64,000 nt of DNA from Streptomyces sp. NBC_00442 (GTDB lineage: Bacteria; Actinomycetota; Actinomycetes; Streptomycetales; Streptomycetaceae). Below are positions 1 to 14,005 of the stretch, piece by piece. How positions within the stretch are numbered: the first letter of the stretch is position 1; every line of letters starts with the position of its first letter. The translations under genes were made by a program, and so were the position numbers. Below the pieces are notes generated by a model. It had not been told where the DNA came from and ran no database searches. It was given only the letters and a program-made list of their open reading frames with translations. Location of the stretch: the NCBI RefSeq assembly GCF_036014195.1, contig NZ_CP107918.1, positions 3,720,001-3,784,000 on the forward strand, in the 5' to 3' direction.

Positions 1-635
1 TGGCCTCCACCGACCGCTACCGCTTCGCGGTCCGCGAGTTCCTGTGGAAGCCGGAGAACCCGGACGCCTCCGCGGTCGCCCTGGTGCCCGCCAAGACGCT
101 CCTGGACACCGCCAAGGCGCTCACGAGCGGCGACACGGTCACCCTGGCGCTGTCGGGCTCCGGAGCGGGCGAGGGTCTGATCGGCTTCGAGGGCGCCGGC
201 CGGCGCACCACCACCCGCCTCCTCGAGGGTGACCTGCCGAAGTACCGCACCCTCTTCCCCACCGAGTTCAACTCGGTCGCGGTGATCGAGACCGCCCCGT
301 TCGTCGAGGCCGTCAAGCGCGTCTCCCTGGTGGCCGAGCGCAACACCCCCGTGCGGCTCACCTTCGAGCAGGGCGTGCTCATCCTGGAGGCCGGCTCCAG
401 CGACGACGCACAGGCTGTGGAAAGGGTCGACGCCAACCTGGAGGGCGACGACATCTCGATCGCCTTCAACCCGACCTTCCTGCTCGACGGCCTGAGCGCG
501 ATCGACTCGCCGGTCGCCCAGCTGGCCTTCACCACCTCGACCAAGCCTGCGCTGCTCAGCGGCAAGCCCGCGCAGGACGCCGAGGCGGACGACGCGTACA
601 AGTACCTGATCATGCCGGTGCGCCTGTCCGGCTGA
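1..635 (+). CDS. dnaN: DNA polymerase III beta sliding clamp, 3' part
   Basis: This is the C-terminal part (about 210 residues) of the beta clamp, the ring that tethers DNA polymerase III to DNA. The 5' part lies before the window. The reading frame enters at base 3 with a clamp-like stretch (STDRYRFAVRE) and ends with the characteristic beta-clamp C-terminus (YKYLIMPVRLSG), whose MPVRL motif closes the third clamp domain. Gene order dnaN-gnd-recF-DUF721-gyrB-gyrA is the standard Streptomyces arrangement beside oriC, so dnaA and the origin should lie just upstream of base 1. Only the truncation by the window edge is unusual. Confidence 0.97.
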   Translation, partial: ASTDRYRFAVREFLWKPENPDASAVALVPAKTLLDTAKALTSGDTVTLALSGSGAGEGLIGFEGAGRRTTTRLLEGDLPKYRTLFPTEFNSVAVIETAPFVEAVKRVSLVAERNTPVRLTFEQGVLILEAGSSDDAQAVERVDANLEGDDISIAFNPTFLLDGLSAIDSPVAQLAFTTSTKPALLSGKPAQDAEADDAYKYLIMPVRLSG

Positions 636-645
636 GCGGCTTGAG

Positions 646-677
646 GACGTACGCCCCGGGCACCCGGGGCGTACGTC
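646..677 (+). terminator. Perfect 15-bp hairpin after dnaN
   Basis: Bases 646-660 and 663-677 are exact reverse complements separated by two bases, giving a very GC-rich stem. It starts 11 bp after the dnaN stop. There is no T-tract, which is usual for Streptomyces terminators. It probably ends dnaN transcription, making gnd a separate unit. Confidence 0.75.
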
Positions 678-764
678 TGAGCGGCTGACCCCGCAGGTGT
701 GTACAGGGGCTCCGGCGTAGGCTCGGACGCGGGTACGAACGCCTCAACGTCAAAGGATTCTGTG

Positions 765-1640
765 ATGGAGCTCGGTCTCGTCGGCCTCGGCAAAATGGGC
801 GGCAACATGCGCGAGCGCATCCGCCGCGCAGGCCACACAGTCATCGGTTACGACCGCAACGCGGACGTCGCCGATGTCCACAGCCTCAAGGAGCTTGTGG
901 ACAGTCTCAAGGGCCCGCGCGTCGTGTGGGTGATGGTCCCCGCGGGCGCGGCGACGCAGTCCACCATCGACGAGCTCGCCGAGCTCCTGTCGCCCGGTGA
1001 CATCGTCGTGGACGGCGGAAACTCGCGCTGGACGGACGACGAGAAGCACGCCGTCGAGCTGGGCCTCAAGGACATCGGCTTCGTCGACTGCGGCGTCTCC
1101 GGCGGCGTCTGGGGCCTGGAGAACGGCTACGCGCTGATGTACGGCGGCACCGCCGAGAACGTCGCGAAGGTCCAGCCGATCTTCGACGCGCTCAAGCCCG
1201 AGGGCGACTTCGGCGCGGTCCACGCCGGCAAGGTGGGCTCCGGCCACTTCTCCAAGATGGTTCACAACGGCATCGAGTACGCCATGATGCAGGCCTACGC
1301 CGAGGGCTGGGAACTCCTGGAGAAGGTCGACTCCGTCACCGACGTCCGCGAGGTGTTCCGCAGCTGGCAGGAGGGCACGGTCATCCGTTCCTGGCTGCTG
1401 GACCTCGCGGTCAACGCCCTGGACGACGACGAGCACCTCGACAAGCTGAAGGGCTTCGCGCAGGACTCCGGCGAGGGCCGGTGGACGGTCGAGGCCGCCA
1501 TCGACAACGCCGTGCCGCTCCCCGCGATCACCGCGTCGCTGTTCGCCCGCTTCGCGTCCCGTCAGGACGACTCCCCGCAGATGAAGATGATCGCCGCCCT
1601 GCGCAACCAGTTCGGCGGCCACGCGGTCGAGTCCAAGTAG
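765..1640 (+). CDS. gnd: 6-phosphogluconate dehydrogenase, decarboxylating (GntZ-type)
   Basis: This 291-residue protein oxidises and decarboxylates 6-phosphogluconate to ribulose 5-phosphate in the pentose phosphate pathway. The N-terminal Rossmann motif (GLVGLGKMGGNM) binds the cofactor. The catalytic segment HFSKMVHNGIEY carries the Lys and Asn of the family, and VDGGNSRW is the substrate-binding signature. The length matches the short, single-domain (about 300 aa) actinobacterial class rather than the 470-aa enterobacterial enzyme. ATG 765 was chosen because an AAAGGA ribosome site lies 8 bases upstream and the Rossmann fold begins at once. It sits between dnaN and recF, a conserved position in Streptomyces. 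Confidence 0.95.
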   Translation: MELGLVGLGKMGGNMRERIRRAGHTVIGYDRNADVADVHSLKELVDSLKGPRVVWVMVPAGAATQSTIDELAELLSPGDIVVDGGNSRWTDDEKHAVELGLKDIGFVDCGVSGGVWGLENGYALMYGGTAENVAKVQPIFDALKPEGDFGAVHAGKVGSGHFSKMVHNGIEYAMMQAYAEGWELLEKVDSVTDVREVFRSWQEGTVIRSWLLDLAVNALDDDEHLDKLKGFAQDSGEGRWTVEAAIDNAVPLPAITASLFARFASRQDDSPQMKMIAALRNQFGGHAVESK

Positions 1641-1682
1641 CTGTCAAGAGCAGTAGGTAAGCCGGGGGAGGTCGGCGACACC

Positions 1683-2804
1683 ATGCACGTCACCCATCTC
1701 TCGCTGGCCGACTTCCGCTCGTACGCCCGGGTCGAGGTTCCGCTCGACCCGGGCGTCACCGCTTTCGTGGGCGCCAACGGCCAGGGCAAGACCAACCTGG
1801 TCGAAGCCGTCGGCTACCTCGCCTCGCTCGGCAGCCACCGGGTCTCGTCGGACGCGCCGCTGGTCCGCATGGGCGCCGAGCGCGCCGTGATCCGGGCCGC
1901 CGTCACCCAGGGCGAGCGCTCCCAGCTGATCGAGCTCGAACTGAACCCCGGCCGCGCCAACCGTGCCCGCATCAACAGGTCCTCGCAGGTCAGACCCCGC
2001 GACGTGCTGGGGATCGTACGGACGGTGCTGTTCGCGCCGGAGGACCTCGCCCTGGTCAAGGGCGACCCTGGTGAGCGGCGCCGCTTCCTCGACGAGCTGA
2101 TCACCGCGCGCTCCCCCCGGATGGCGGCCGTGCGGTCCGACTACGACCGGGTGCTCAAGCAGCGCAACACCCTCCTGAAGTCCGCCGCGATGGCCCGCCG
2201 GCACGGCGGCCGCGGCATGGACCTGTCGACGCTCGACGTGTGGGACCAGCACCTTGCCCAGGCCGGCGCCGAACTGCTCGCCCAGCGCCTCGACCTGATC
2301 GCCGCCCTGCAGCCGCTCGCCGACAAGGCGTACGACCAACTGGCGCCGGGCGGCGGCCCGTTGACCCTGGAGTACAAGCCGTCCGCGCCCGGCACCGGGC
2401 ACACCCGCGAGGAGCTGTACGGGCAGCTCATCGCGGCTTTCGCGGACGTCCGCAAGCAGGAGATCGAGCGCGGGGTGACGCTGGCGGGCCCGCACCGCGA
2501 CGACCTGTCGCTGCGCCTGGGCGAGCTGCCGGCGAAGGGGTACGCGAGCCACGGCGAGTCGTGGTCGTACGCGCTGGCGCTGCGCCTCGCCTCGTACGAC
2601 CTGCTGCGGGCCGAGGGAAACGAGCCGGTCCTCGTGCTCGACGACGTGTTCGCCGAGCTGGACGCCACGCGCCGTGAGCGGCTCGCCGAACTGGTGGCGC
2701 CGGGCGAGCAGGTCCTGGTGACGGCCGCGGTGGACGACGACGTTCCGGGCATCCTGGCGGGTGTGCGGTACGAGGTCGCGGCGGGCGAGGTGATCCGGGC
2801 ATGA
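1683..2804 (+). CDS. recF: DNA replication and repair protein RecF
   Basis: RecF is an ABC-type ATPase that helps load RecA at single-strand gaps (RecFOR pathway). The 373-residue product has a Walker A motif near residue 35 ([13 protein letters not shown]), the LAGPHRDDL signature region near residue 270, and a Walker B/D-loop segment [11 protein letters not shown] near residue 320. Start and length agree with family norms. Its last four bases overlap the start of the DUF721 gene (ATGA), implying translational coupling. Confidence 0.96.
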   Translation: MHVTHLSLADFRSYARVEVPLDPGVTAFVGANGQGKTNLVEAVGYLASLGSHRVSSDAPLVRMGAERAVIRAAVTQGERSQLIELELNPGRANRARINRSSQVRPRDVLGIVRTVLFAPEDLALVKGDPGERRRFLDELITARSPRMAAVRSDYDRVLKQRNTLLKSAAMARRHGGRGMDLSTLDVWDQHLAQAGAELLAQRLDLIAALQPLADKAYDQLAPGGGPLTLEYKPSAPGTGHTREELYGQLIAAFADVRKQEIERGVTLAGPHRDDLSLRLGELPAKGYASHGESWSYALALRLASYDLLRAEGNEPVLVLDDVFAELDATRRERLAELVAPGEQVLVTAAVDDDVPGILAGVRYEVAAGEVIRA

Positions 2805-3343
2805 GCGAGACGTCCGGCGAGGGCGAGCAGCCCAAGGTGCCCGAATCCTCCGGCGTCGATCTGGCGCGTGTCGCGCTGCGCGCCGCCAAGGAGCAGGCCA
2901 GGGCGCGGGGCGACGCCGCGCAGCAGAAGAAGCAGGCCCGCAGGGGCGGCGGGCTCCGTTCCGGTGCCCGTGCGGACGGGCGCGATCCGCTGCCGCTGGG
3001 CGCCGCGATCAACCGGCTGATCAATGAGCGGGGCTGGGAGGCGCCCGCCGCGGTGGGCGGCGTGATGGGCCGCTGGCCGCAGATCGTCGGCGACGACCTG
3101 GCCAACCACTGCGTGCCGAAGTCCTACGACCAGGCCGAGGCGGTCCTCACCGTGCAGTGCGACTCGACGGCCTGGGCCACCGAGCTGCGCCTGTTCGCGC
3201 CCCAGCTGGTGGCGCGCATCAACGCCGACCTCGGCCACGGCACGGTCCGGCTGATCAAGGTGCTGGGACCGGGCGGGCCGCCGCAGCGGTACGGCCGGCT
3301 GCGGGCGCCGGGCAGCACGGGGCCGGGCGACACCTACGGGTGA
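2801..3343 (+). CDS. DUF721 (DciA-like) protein
   Basis: This 180-residue protein carries a C-terminal DUF721 domain (about residues 65-165, including [19 protein letters not shown] and [16 protein letters not shown]). It follows a charged, Lys/Arg-rich N-terminus likely to be disordered. DUF721 proteins are related to DciA, the helicase operator that loads DnaB in bacteria lacking DnaC, and the recF-gyrB neighbourhood fits a replication role. The gene starts inside recF (4-bp overlap). The DciA function is established for relatives such as those in mycobacteria; here it is inferred from family and context. Confidence 0.85.
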   Translation: MSETSGEGEQPKVPESSGVDLARVALRAAKEQARARGDAAQQKKQARRGGGLRSGARADGRDPLPLGAAINRLINERGWEAPAAVGGVMGRWPQIVGDDLANHCVPKSYDQAEAVLTVQCDSTAWATELRLFAPQLVARINADLGHGTVRLIKVLGPGGPPQRYGRLRAPGSTGPGDTYG

Positions 3344-5796
<2,453 letters not shown>

Positions 5797-5840
5797 CTCG
5801 GTCTGTCGCTGACCGCTTCGAAAGGACTTGAGAACCAGCA

Positions 5841-8456
<2,616 letters not shown>

Positions 8457-8459
8457 AGC

Positions 8460-9098
8460 GTGAGTGGAGCCACGGGCGCCGGAGCGGCCGCTTCCGGAGC
8501 AAACGGTGCCCGTGGCCCTGCCGCGGACTCCCAGGGGGTAACGGTGACGGAGACCCGCGGGGCCAAGGGCCGGGCGGAGTACGAGGGTGGCGGCGCGCTG
8601 CCCGGCGAGCGCGAGAAGACCGCGCACGGCGGACAGCAGCCCTACCATCCGCCGCAGGCGTATCCGGCGCCGCAGCGCACCGGTGAGGGAATGCGGCGGC
8701 CGCGCACGGGGGCCCGCACGGCGCCCCGTACGCGCAAGGCCCGGCTGCGGGTGGCCAAGGCCGACCCGTGGTCGGTGATGAAGGTCAGCTTCCTGCTGTC
8801 CATCGCGCTCGGCATCTGCACGGTCATCGCGGCCGCGGTGCTGTGGATGGTCATGGACGCCATGGGTGTGTTCTCCACGGTCGGCGGCACGATCAGCGAG
8901 GCCACCGGCTCGAACGAGTCCAACGGCTTCGACCTCCAGTCGTTCCTGTCGCTGCCGCGGGTGCTGCTCTTCACCTCGGTCATCGCGGTGATCGACGTGG
9001 TGCTCGCCACGGCGCTCGCGACGCTCGGCGCCTTCATCTACAACCTCTCGGCGGGCTTCGTGGGCGGTGTCGAGCTCACTCTGGCCGAGGACGAGTAG
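8460..9098 (+). CDS. DUF3566 integral membrane protein
   Basis: This 212-residue protein starts at GTG 8460, three bases after the gyrA stop. The first ~100 residues are Gly/Pro/Arg-rich and low complexity. The DUF3566 domain follows, with two hydrophobic segments (around LLSIALGICTVIAAAVLWMV and VIAVIDVVLATALATLGAFI) that are likely membrane helices, ending in an acidic tail. Its position behind gyrA is conserved in Streptomyces. The function is unknown. Confidence 0.9.
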   Translation: MSGATGAGAAASGANGARGPAADSQGVTVTETRGAKGRAEYEGGGALPGEREKTAHGGQQPYHPPQAYPAPQRTGEGMRRPRTGARTAPRTRKARLRVAKADPWSVMKVSFLLSIALGICTVIAAAVLWMVMDAMGVFSTVGGTISEATGSNESNGFDLQSFLSLPRVLLFTSVIAVIDVVLATALATLGAFIYNLSAGFVGGVELTLAEDE

Positions 9099-9195
9099 CC
9101 GCAGTTCACGGCGGCTCGCATATCGATTTTGGGACTGGCCGTCCCGTGCGCTAATCTTCAGAGGTCGGCGCGCGGGACATCCCGCGAGACGCGGC

Positions 9196-9269
9196 GGGGC
9201 TATAGCTCAGTTGGTTAGAGCGCATCCCTGATAAGGATGAGGCCACAGGTTCAAATCCTGTTAGCCCCA
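9196..9269 (+). tRNA. tRNA-Ile(GAT)
   Basis: This 74-nt sequence folds as a cloverleaf. Acceptor GGGGCTA (9196-9202) pairs with TAGCCCC (9262-9268). The D-arm contains AGCTCAGTTGGTTAGAGC. A 5-bp anticodon stem CATCC/GGATG encloses the loop CTGATAA with anticodon GAT, and the T-arm contains GGTTCAAATCC. CCA is not fully encoded (A then C follows). Confidence 0.97.
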
Positions 9270-9275
9270 CAGTGA

Positions 9276-9311
9276 CGAAGACCCCCAACCGATCGCGGTT
9301 GGGGGTCTTCG
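9276..9311 (+). terminator. Terminator after tRNA-Ile
   Basis: A perfect 16-bp stem (9276-9291 with 9296-9311) with loop ATCG lies seven bases after the tRNA. It is the probable tRNA terminator. Confidence 0.85.
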
Positions 9312-9501
9312 GCGTTTCCGAGCCCGGCCTGTGGGTGGGTATGGGTGTGGGTTTCGGCCGGGCCTGGGTGGGCTGGGGGCTTGGGAGTCGGGGTCTGAGG
9401 GCTTGGACCCGGGTGGGGCCGTGGGCGGGGCTGGGGTGAGCCGTGGGGGTGTGGCGTCCGGGGAGCCGAGGGGTGGGGCAGGCCCGGTTCGCCGGAGACG
9501 G

Positions 9502-9551
9502 GGCGCCGGCGTGCTGGACGGCGCCGGCCTCGGCGCCGGCGTGCTGGACGG
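9502..9551. repeat. Two-copy 30-bp-period repeat in a gene-free stretch
   Basis: The 20-mer at 9502-9521 recurs exactly at 9532-9551. It lies in a G-rich stretch, 9312-9614, that holds no gene I can support. Strong G/C skew suggests simple-sequence drift rather than a functional element. Confidence 0.6.
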
Positions 9552-9614
9552 TGACGGAACAGGTGTCGTCGGCGGGGCGTCGGAGTGCCGGGGACAGGAG
9601 CTCCGGACGCCGAA

Positions 9615-9646
9615 GAGCCCGGCAACTCCGAGGAGTTGCCGGGCTC
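9615..9646 (-). terminator. Terminator for the DUF6344-like gene
   Basis: A perfect 15-bp inverted repeat (9615-9629 with 9632-9646) lies 25 bp beyond the stop of the minus-strand gene that ends at 9671. Confidence 0.75.
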
Positions 9647-9670
9647 GCAGCTCGGGCAGAGCGGGTGGGG

Positions 9671-10045
9671 TCAGGAGGACGGGGTTTCCGCTGCGGCCGG
9701 GTCTTCGGCCGGCTCCGCGGCGCCGTCGTCGCCCGACGTGGGGTCGTCCGCCGTGTCGCGGACGTCACCGCGGTGGCGGGAGGAGGGCGAGGAGCCGTGG
9801 GCCTCGGCACGGATGCGCTGCTTCATGGTGGGCGGCAGCGCCGACGCGGCGGGCAGGGCCCATTGCACGGCCGGCGCAACGGAGGTGGCCGGTTCGCTGC
9901 GGTTGTACGTCACGTCGTGCTGCGGTACGGAAGCCGAGGGGGCGGCGGCGGCAGTGGCCTGGCCGGCCAGGCCGAGGGAGGCGAGGAGCGCGACCAGCGC
10001 GCCGATGAGTGCGGTCCACCAGGTCGTGAGCTTGCTGGTTGCCAT
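9671..10045 (-). CDS. Small membrane-anchored or secreted hypothetical (DUF6344-like)
   Basis: This 124-residue protein has a short basic N-terminus followed by one hydrophobic helix (TALIGALVALLASLGLAG) and an Ala-rich cleavage-like stretch, so it is exported or membrane-anchored. The rest is polar with a conserved-looking HDVTYNRSEPATSV block and an acidic, Pro-rich tail. The start at 10045 is preceded by GAGGA at suitable spacing; an upstream ATG would add eleven residues before the signal region. It resembles the Streptomyces-specific DUF6344 group from memory; function unknown. Confidence 0.65.
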   Translation of the reverse strand: MATSKLTTWWTALIGALVALLASLGLAGQATAAAAPSASVPQHDVTYNRSEPATSVAPAVQWALPAASALPPTMKQRIRAEAHGSSPSSRHRGDVRDTADDPTSGDDGAAEPAEDPAAAETPSS

Positions 10046-10268
10046 GACGTCCTCGCTTCTTCCGTAAGCAGACATGTGCTGTTGGGTTGCCCGAATTGCG
10101 TTGTATCCGATGATGTGTGGGGGCGGTCGGCGAGGCGAGGAGCGACGCACCGTATCGACGGATCTTCCGATGAACTACACACGGATGGAGCATCACCGGT
10201 CGATATCGATCGGTGTGTATAGTCGGGCGACAGAGGTCCCTTACGTCAAGGAAAGACGAGGTCGCGCG

Positions 10269-10403
10269 GTGAAGAAGCTTCTCCTGGTCGCACTGGCCGC
10301 CATCGGCGGGCTCCTCGTGTACCGCCAGATCCAGGCGGATCGCGCCGAGCAGGATCTGTGGACGGAGGCGACCGACTCCGTGCCCGCAGGTTCGGGTGTG
10401 TGA
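10269..10403 (+). CDS. DLW-39 family small protein
   Basis: A 44-residue protein with an N-terminal hydrophobic segment (KKLLLVALAAIGGLLVYRQI) and the eponymous DLW motif at residues 29-31 in AEQDLWTEATD. This tiny family is conserved downstream of gyrA in actinobacteria and was defined by its DLW motif and 39-residue type length. GTG 10269 has a GAGG ribosome site upstream. The role is unknown; a membrane-tethered peptide is likely. Confidence 0.88.
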   Translation: MKKLLLVALAAIGGLLVYRQIQADRAEQDLWTEATDSVPAGSGV

Positions 10404-10421
10404 GACCGAAAGACCCGGTTG

Positions 10422-10455
10422 CGAAGCCCCGGCCACTGAGGTGGCCGGGGCTTCG
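10422..10455 (+). terminator. Terminator after the DLW-39 gene
   Basis: A perfect 15-bp stem (10422-10436 with 10441-10455) with loop TGAG lies 18 bp after the stop codon. Confidence 0.85.
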
Positions 10456-10650
10456 TGCTGTCCCGGGGCAGGCCCCGGGCGCCGGCGAGTTCACGTGAGC
10501 TAAGAGTTGACTTGCGAGGGCAAAGGTGGGCGGGGCGACGTGAGGACGAGGCACAGCAGGTCCCGGGCGGCAGCACATCCAGCCACTGCGCACGCGGTGG
10601 CTTCCGTATATATGGCGCTGCTCGCGGCAGCGCGTGGAGGAGTACGGCGT

Positions 10651-12003
10651 GTGGTGCTGGCACGCAGGGCGTCGGTATATAAGGGGACGGCGCATGCGCC
10701 GCGACCGCGTACGACGGCGGCGATGGCCGCGGCGAGAGCGGGGGTGTGGGCGGCCGCGCTCTGTTTGCTCTTGGCGGCGCCGGGGCCCGTGCACGCGGCC
10801 GGGGCTCCGTCCCCGTACCGCTTTCCCGACGGTGTGCAGGACGTGTCGGGCGGCGGGCAGGGCACCGACGCACCGGTGCTGAAGGCCGACACCGCCTACA
10901 GGTCGCTCATCAAGCCCGGGGGCAAGCTCTATTTCCGCCTGAGTCTCGACGGGAAGAAGGACGCCTACGCTTCGGCCGTCGCCCTGCCGGGCCCCGCGGG
11001 CGCCAAGCTCGCCTACGGCGACTCGGTCCGGGTGTCGATCCAGGACGCCGACGGCGAGACCTGCGACGCCCAGCGCCGTTCGATCGGCTCGGCGCAGTAC
11101 CCGCACCCCGTCGCCGCCTATGCCTACCGCGCCGTCCGCAAGAGCCTGTCGACCTGTCAGGAACCCGGCTCGTACTTCATGGTGGTCGAGCGGGAGGACG
11201 ATCCCGGCTCCACGCCCGCCGACTGGGGCCTGGACCTGCGGTATTCGACCGAGCCCACCCGCGAGGGCGCCGGGCCGGGCACGGCGCCGTCGGGCTGGCC
11301 CTCCGCGTCGCCGACTCCGTCGGCCGGCACCCCGCGCCGGGTCCACGGCGGCACCGGCTTCCATGACGCGGCCGAACTCTCCGGCGGCCAGTGGGAGGAC
11401 GCCGTCCGGCCGGGCGAGACCCATTTCTTCCAGGTGCCGCTCGACTGGGGCCGGCAGCTCTTCGTCAGCGGCAGTCTGGACGGCATCACCACCGCACGGA
11501 CCGGCTATGTCGGCACCGCGCTGTCCCTCCAGCTCTACAACCCCGAGCGGGGCCCGGTCGCCGGTGCGTCGGCGCCGTACGACGGCCGGCGCAAGGAGGC
11601 CTCGCTCGACCCGCTGGCCCCGGTCGCCTACGACAACCGGTACTCGCCCTCCGACGAGACCTCGGCGATGCGGCTCAGCGGCCCCTACTACCTGGCCGTC
11701 TCCCTCAGCCCCGAGGTCGGGCAGACCTTCGGAGACACGTCCTACGACGTGACGCTGAAGCTGACCGTACGAGGAGCGAAGGATGCGGCTCCCGCCTACG
11801 CGGGTCCCGCGCCCGACTTCGGCGGGGCCGGCGGCTCCTCTGCCGGCGGCACCTCGATGAAACTTCTCGCGGCCCTCGGCATCGGCACGGGCACGGTGCT
11901 GGTGGCCGGGCTCGGGCTGTGGACCGTGGTGGCCCGCCGGCGCGCGGCGGCGGCCGCTCCCGCCCCGGACGCGCAGGGCTTCGGGCCACCCCACTCCTGG
12001 TAG
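10651..12003 (+). CDS. Secreted/membrane-anchored hypothetical protein
   Basis: This is a 450-residue protein with a signal peptide (core GVWAAALCLLLAAPGPVHA), a long exported region and a C-terminal membrane helix (LGIGTGTVLVAGLGLWTVVA) followed by Arg residues, giving type I topology. Two similar segments (KPGGKLYFRLSLDGKKDAY and RPGETHFFQVPLDWGRQLF) suggest duplicated beta-rich, pre-peptidase C-terminal-like domains separated by a Pro/Ser linker near residue 205-225. GTG 10651 has GGAGGAG eight bases upstream; ATG 10723 is a possible internal start. Its neighbour on the opposite strand is the Ser/Thr kinase. The function is not recognised. Confidence 0.75.
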   Translation: MVLARRASVYKGTAHAPRPRTTAAMAAARAGVWAAALCLLLAAPGPVHAAGAPSPYRFPDGVQDVSGGGQGTDAPVLKADTAYRSLIKPGGKLYFRLSLDGKKDAYASAVALPGPAGAKLAYGDSVRVSIQDADGETCDAQRRSIGSAQYPHPVAAYAYRAVRKSLSTCQEPGSYFMVVEREDDPGSTPADWGLDLRYSTEPTREGAGPGTAPSGWPSASPTPSAGTPRRVHGGTGFHDAAELSGGQWEDAVRPGETHFFQVPLDWGRQLFVSGSLDGITTARTGYVGTALSLQLYNPERGPVAGASAPYDGRRKEASLDPLAPVAYDNRYSPSDETSAMRLSGPYYLAVSLSPEVGQTFGDTSYDVTLKLTVRGAKDAAPAYAGPAPDFGGAGGSSAGGTSMKLLAALGIGTGTVLVAGLGLWTVVARRRAAAAAPAPDAQGFGPPHSW

Positions 12004-12010
12004 CCGGAGC

Positions 12011-12083
12011 CCGCACCGCATCCCGATGACCCCGTGCCGCATCCCGATGCCCCCGTGCCGCATCCCGATGCCCCCGTGCCACG
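12011..12083. repeat. 21-bp tandem repeat between convergent genes
   Basis: About three and a half copies of a 21-bp unit beginning CCCGTGCCGCATCCCGATG fill the start of the gap between the membrane protein gene and the convergent kinase gene. No hairpin terminator is obvious here. Confidence 0.7.
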
Positions 12084-12135
12084 TCCGGGGCGGGAGCGGC
12101 CGCCGTGCCGCGTCCCGACGCCCGTGCCGCGCCCG

Positions 12136-13974
12136 TCAGATCCGCGTCAGCGCCCAGAAGCCGACCGCGAAGCACACCAGCGCCACCAGGAGCACGGGGA
12201 CCGCGACCTTGCGGGGCGGCCCGGGGCGCGAACGCCGCGCCGGCGGCCGCCCCAAGGGGGCTCCCTGTACGGGAACTTGGGGCGCCACGACGGAATGCGG
12301 AACGGAAGGGGGATGCGGGGCCGCGTACGAGCCGGGGTAGGGCGTCGTGTACGGGGTCGTCGCGGGCGTGGGCGGTGTCTGCTCGTAGTGCGGCGGCAGG
12401 AGGTACGAGGGCGACGGTGCCTGGCCGGGAAAAACGTGCGAGGCGAAGGCCTGCGCGGACGGGTCTTGTGGGGAAATGCCGTGGGCGCGGGGCGCCTGGG
12501 CGCGGGGCGCCTGAGTGGGAGGAGTCCGGGTGGCAGGAGCTTGGGTGGGAGGGGTCGGCGGCTGTGGTGGGGGCGGGGGGAAGGCGGCCGCAGCCGAGCC
12601 CTCCGGAGGAACCGCTGACGGCCCCAGCCCAGGCCTCCGGGTCGAAGCCGAATCCGGTCCCAGCCCCGAGCCTGAAGCCGCCCCCGAGCCTGAAGCCGCC
12701 TCCAACCCCGAAGCCGCCTCCAGCCCCAAGCCTGAAGCCGCCCCCCAGCCTGAACCCGCCCCCGAACCCGAAGCCGCCTCCAGCCCCGAGCCTGAAGCCG
12801 CCCCCGAGCCTGAAGCCGCCCCCGGGGCCGAATCCGGGCCGGGACCCCAACCAGGCCCCAAACCAGCCCCCGCACCAGGCTCCCGACCGACTCCCGGACC
12901 GGCCCCCGGACCAGGCCCCGTCTCCGGAGCCGGCCCCGAAGGCGAGGGCCACGACTCGCCCGCGGGCGAGGGCCACGACTCGCCCGCGCGGAAGGCCTGT
13001 TGCGCGTAAGCGCCCGACGCGTCGCCGGAGGTGTCCGTCGGCCGAAGACGACCGGGTTCGGTGGCCTGGGGTTCGGTCGCGGCGCGGGGCGCCCGCTCCG
13101 GGCCGTGGTCGGCGAAGCCGGGCGGCAGGGGGCCGATCTGGTCGAAGACCTCGACGGGCTCCTCGTCCGGGTCCTGCTCGGGCAGCAGCTCAACCGCCGA
13201 CGCCAGCGCCTTGCGCGCCCCCGTGGCCGTGCGGAACCGGTTCTGCGGGTTCGGCTGGAGCAGCCCCGCGAGGACCTGCCACAGGGGTTCGGGCACGCCC
13301 TGAGGGGCGCCCGGGGTGCCGTGCGCGGCGAAGTACTCCACGAGGGCCCGCGCGTCCGGCTTGCTGCCCTCCAACAGGTACAGGGCAACCAGGCCGACCG
13401 CGAAGAGGTCGGCGGGGAAGTCGGGTTCGGCGCCCATCATCTGCTCGGGCGCGAAGTAACCCGGCGTCCCCACCACGTAGTTGGTCTCGGTGAGGCGGGG
13501 CTCGTCCTTGCGCATGGAGATGCCGAAGTCGGAGAGGCGCAGGTGGGGGCGGCCGCCGCCGGTGGCCTCCAGCAGGACGTTGGCCGGCTTGATGTCGCGG
13601 TGGACGACGCCCTCCGCGTGGACCGCGGCGAGGCCGGCCAGGAGCTGGTCGAGCAGGGTGCACACGAAGCGCGGCGGCAAGGGCCCGTAGTCGCCGATGA
13701 GATGGGCCAGCGAGCCGCCGCTCACCAGGTCCATGGTGAACAGGACCTTGTCGTCGTCGGCGGCCCAGCTGGCCGGGGCGAGCACGTGCGGATGATCGAT
13801 CCTGAGGGCCTGCTCGCGGACGAACCGCAGCAGGGTGTGGGCATCGCTCTGCTGAAGCACCTTCGCCGCCACGTAGCGGCGCCTGCGCCGGTCCCAGGCG
13901 CGCCAGACGGCTCCGGCCCCGCCCCGTCCGACCGGGTCGACCAGCTCGTACCGACCGGCGAAGACCTCACCCAC
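12136..13974 (-). CDS. Membrane-anchored serine/threonine protein kinase
   Basis: A 612-residue PknB-type kinase. The kinase domain (about 1-265) has the Gly-rich loop GRGGAGAVW, the ATP-binding Lys in VAAKVL, catalytic HRDIKPANVLL, DFG and an APE segment (FAPEQ). Residues ~330-570 are a Pro/Gly/Ala/Ser-rich low-complexity linker containing near-perfect short repeats. A basic juxtamembrane patch precedes a C-terminal hydrophobic helix (VAVPVLLVALVCFAVGFWAL) that ends almost at the stop, so it is tail-anchored with the kinase in the cytoplasm and no extracellular PASTA domains. It starts at GTG 13974. The substrate is unknown. Confidence 0.92.
   Translation of the reverse strand: MGEVFAGRYELVDPVGRGGAGAVWRAWDRRRRRYVAAKVLQQSDAHTLLRFVREQALRIDHPHVLAPASWAADDDKVLFTMDLVSGGSLAHLIGDYGPLPPRFVCTLLDQLLAGLAAVHAEGVVHRDIKPANVLLEATGGGRPHLRLSDFGISMRKDEPRLTETNYVVGTPGYFAPEQMMGAEPDFPADLFAVGLVALYLLEGSKPDARALVEYFAAHGTPGAPQGVPEPLWQVLAGLLQPNPQNRFRTATGARKALASAVELLPEQDPDEEPVEVFDQIGPLPPGFADHGPERAPRAATEPQATEPGRLRPTDTSGDASGAYAQQAFRAGESWPSPAGESWPSPSGPAPETGPGPGAGPGVGREPGAGAGLGPGWGPGPDSAPGAASGSGAASGSGLEAASGSGAGSGWGAASGLGLEAASGLEAASGSGAASGSGLGPDSASTRRPGLGPSAVPPEGSAAAAFPPPPPQPPTPPTQAPATRTPPTQAPRAQAPRAHGISPQDPSAQAFASHVFPGQAPSPSYLLPPHYEQTPPTPATTPYTTPYPGSYAAPHPPSVPHSVVAPQVPVQGAPLGRPPARRSRPGPPRKVAVPVLLVALVCFAVGFWALTRI
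12640..12835. repeat. Minisatellite in the kinase linker
   Basis: Short units built on CCTGAAGCCGCCCCCGAG and variants repeat about ten times. They encode alternating Ala-Ser-Gly motifs (such as AASGSGAASGSG) in the kinase linker. The length is probably variable between strains. Confidence 0.75.
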
Positions 13975-14005
13975 CCGGCGCCCCCCAGGATCGATCGGAC
14001 CGTTG

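Noticed and set aside
10606..10685. Two GTATATA motifs as tandem promoters
   Set aside because: Neither has a -35 box at suitable distance, and both lie around the start of the membrane protein gene, so support is too weak.
12640..12835. CRISPR-like repeats
   Set aside because: Units are contiguous, have no unique spacers, lie in frame within the kinase gene and no cas genes occur.
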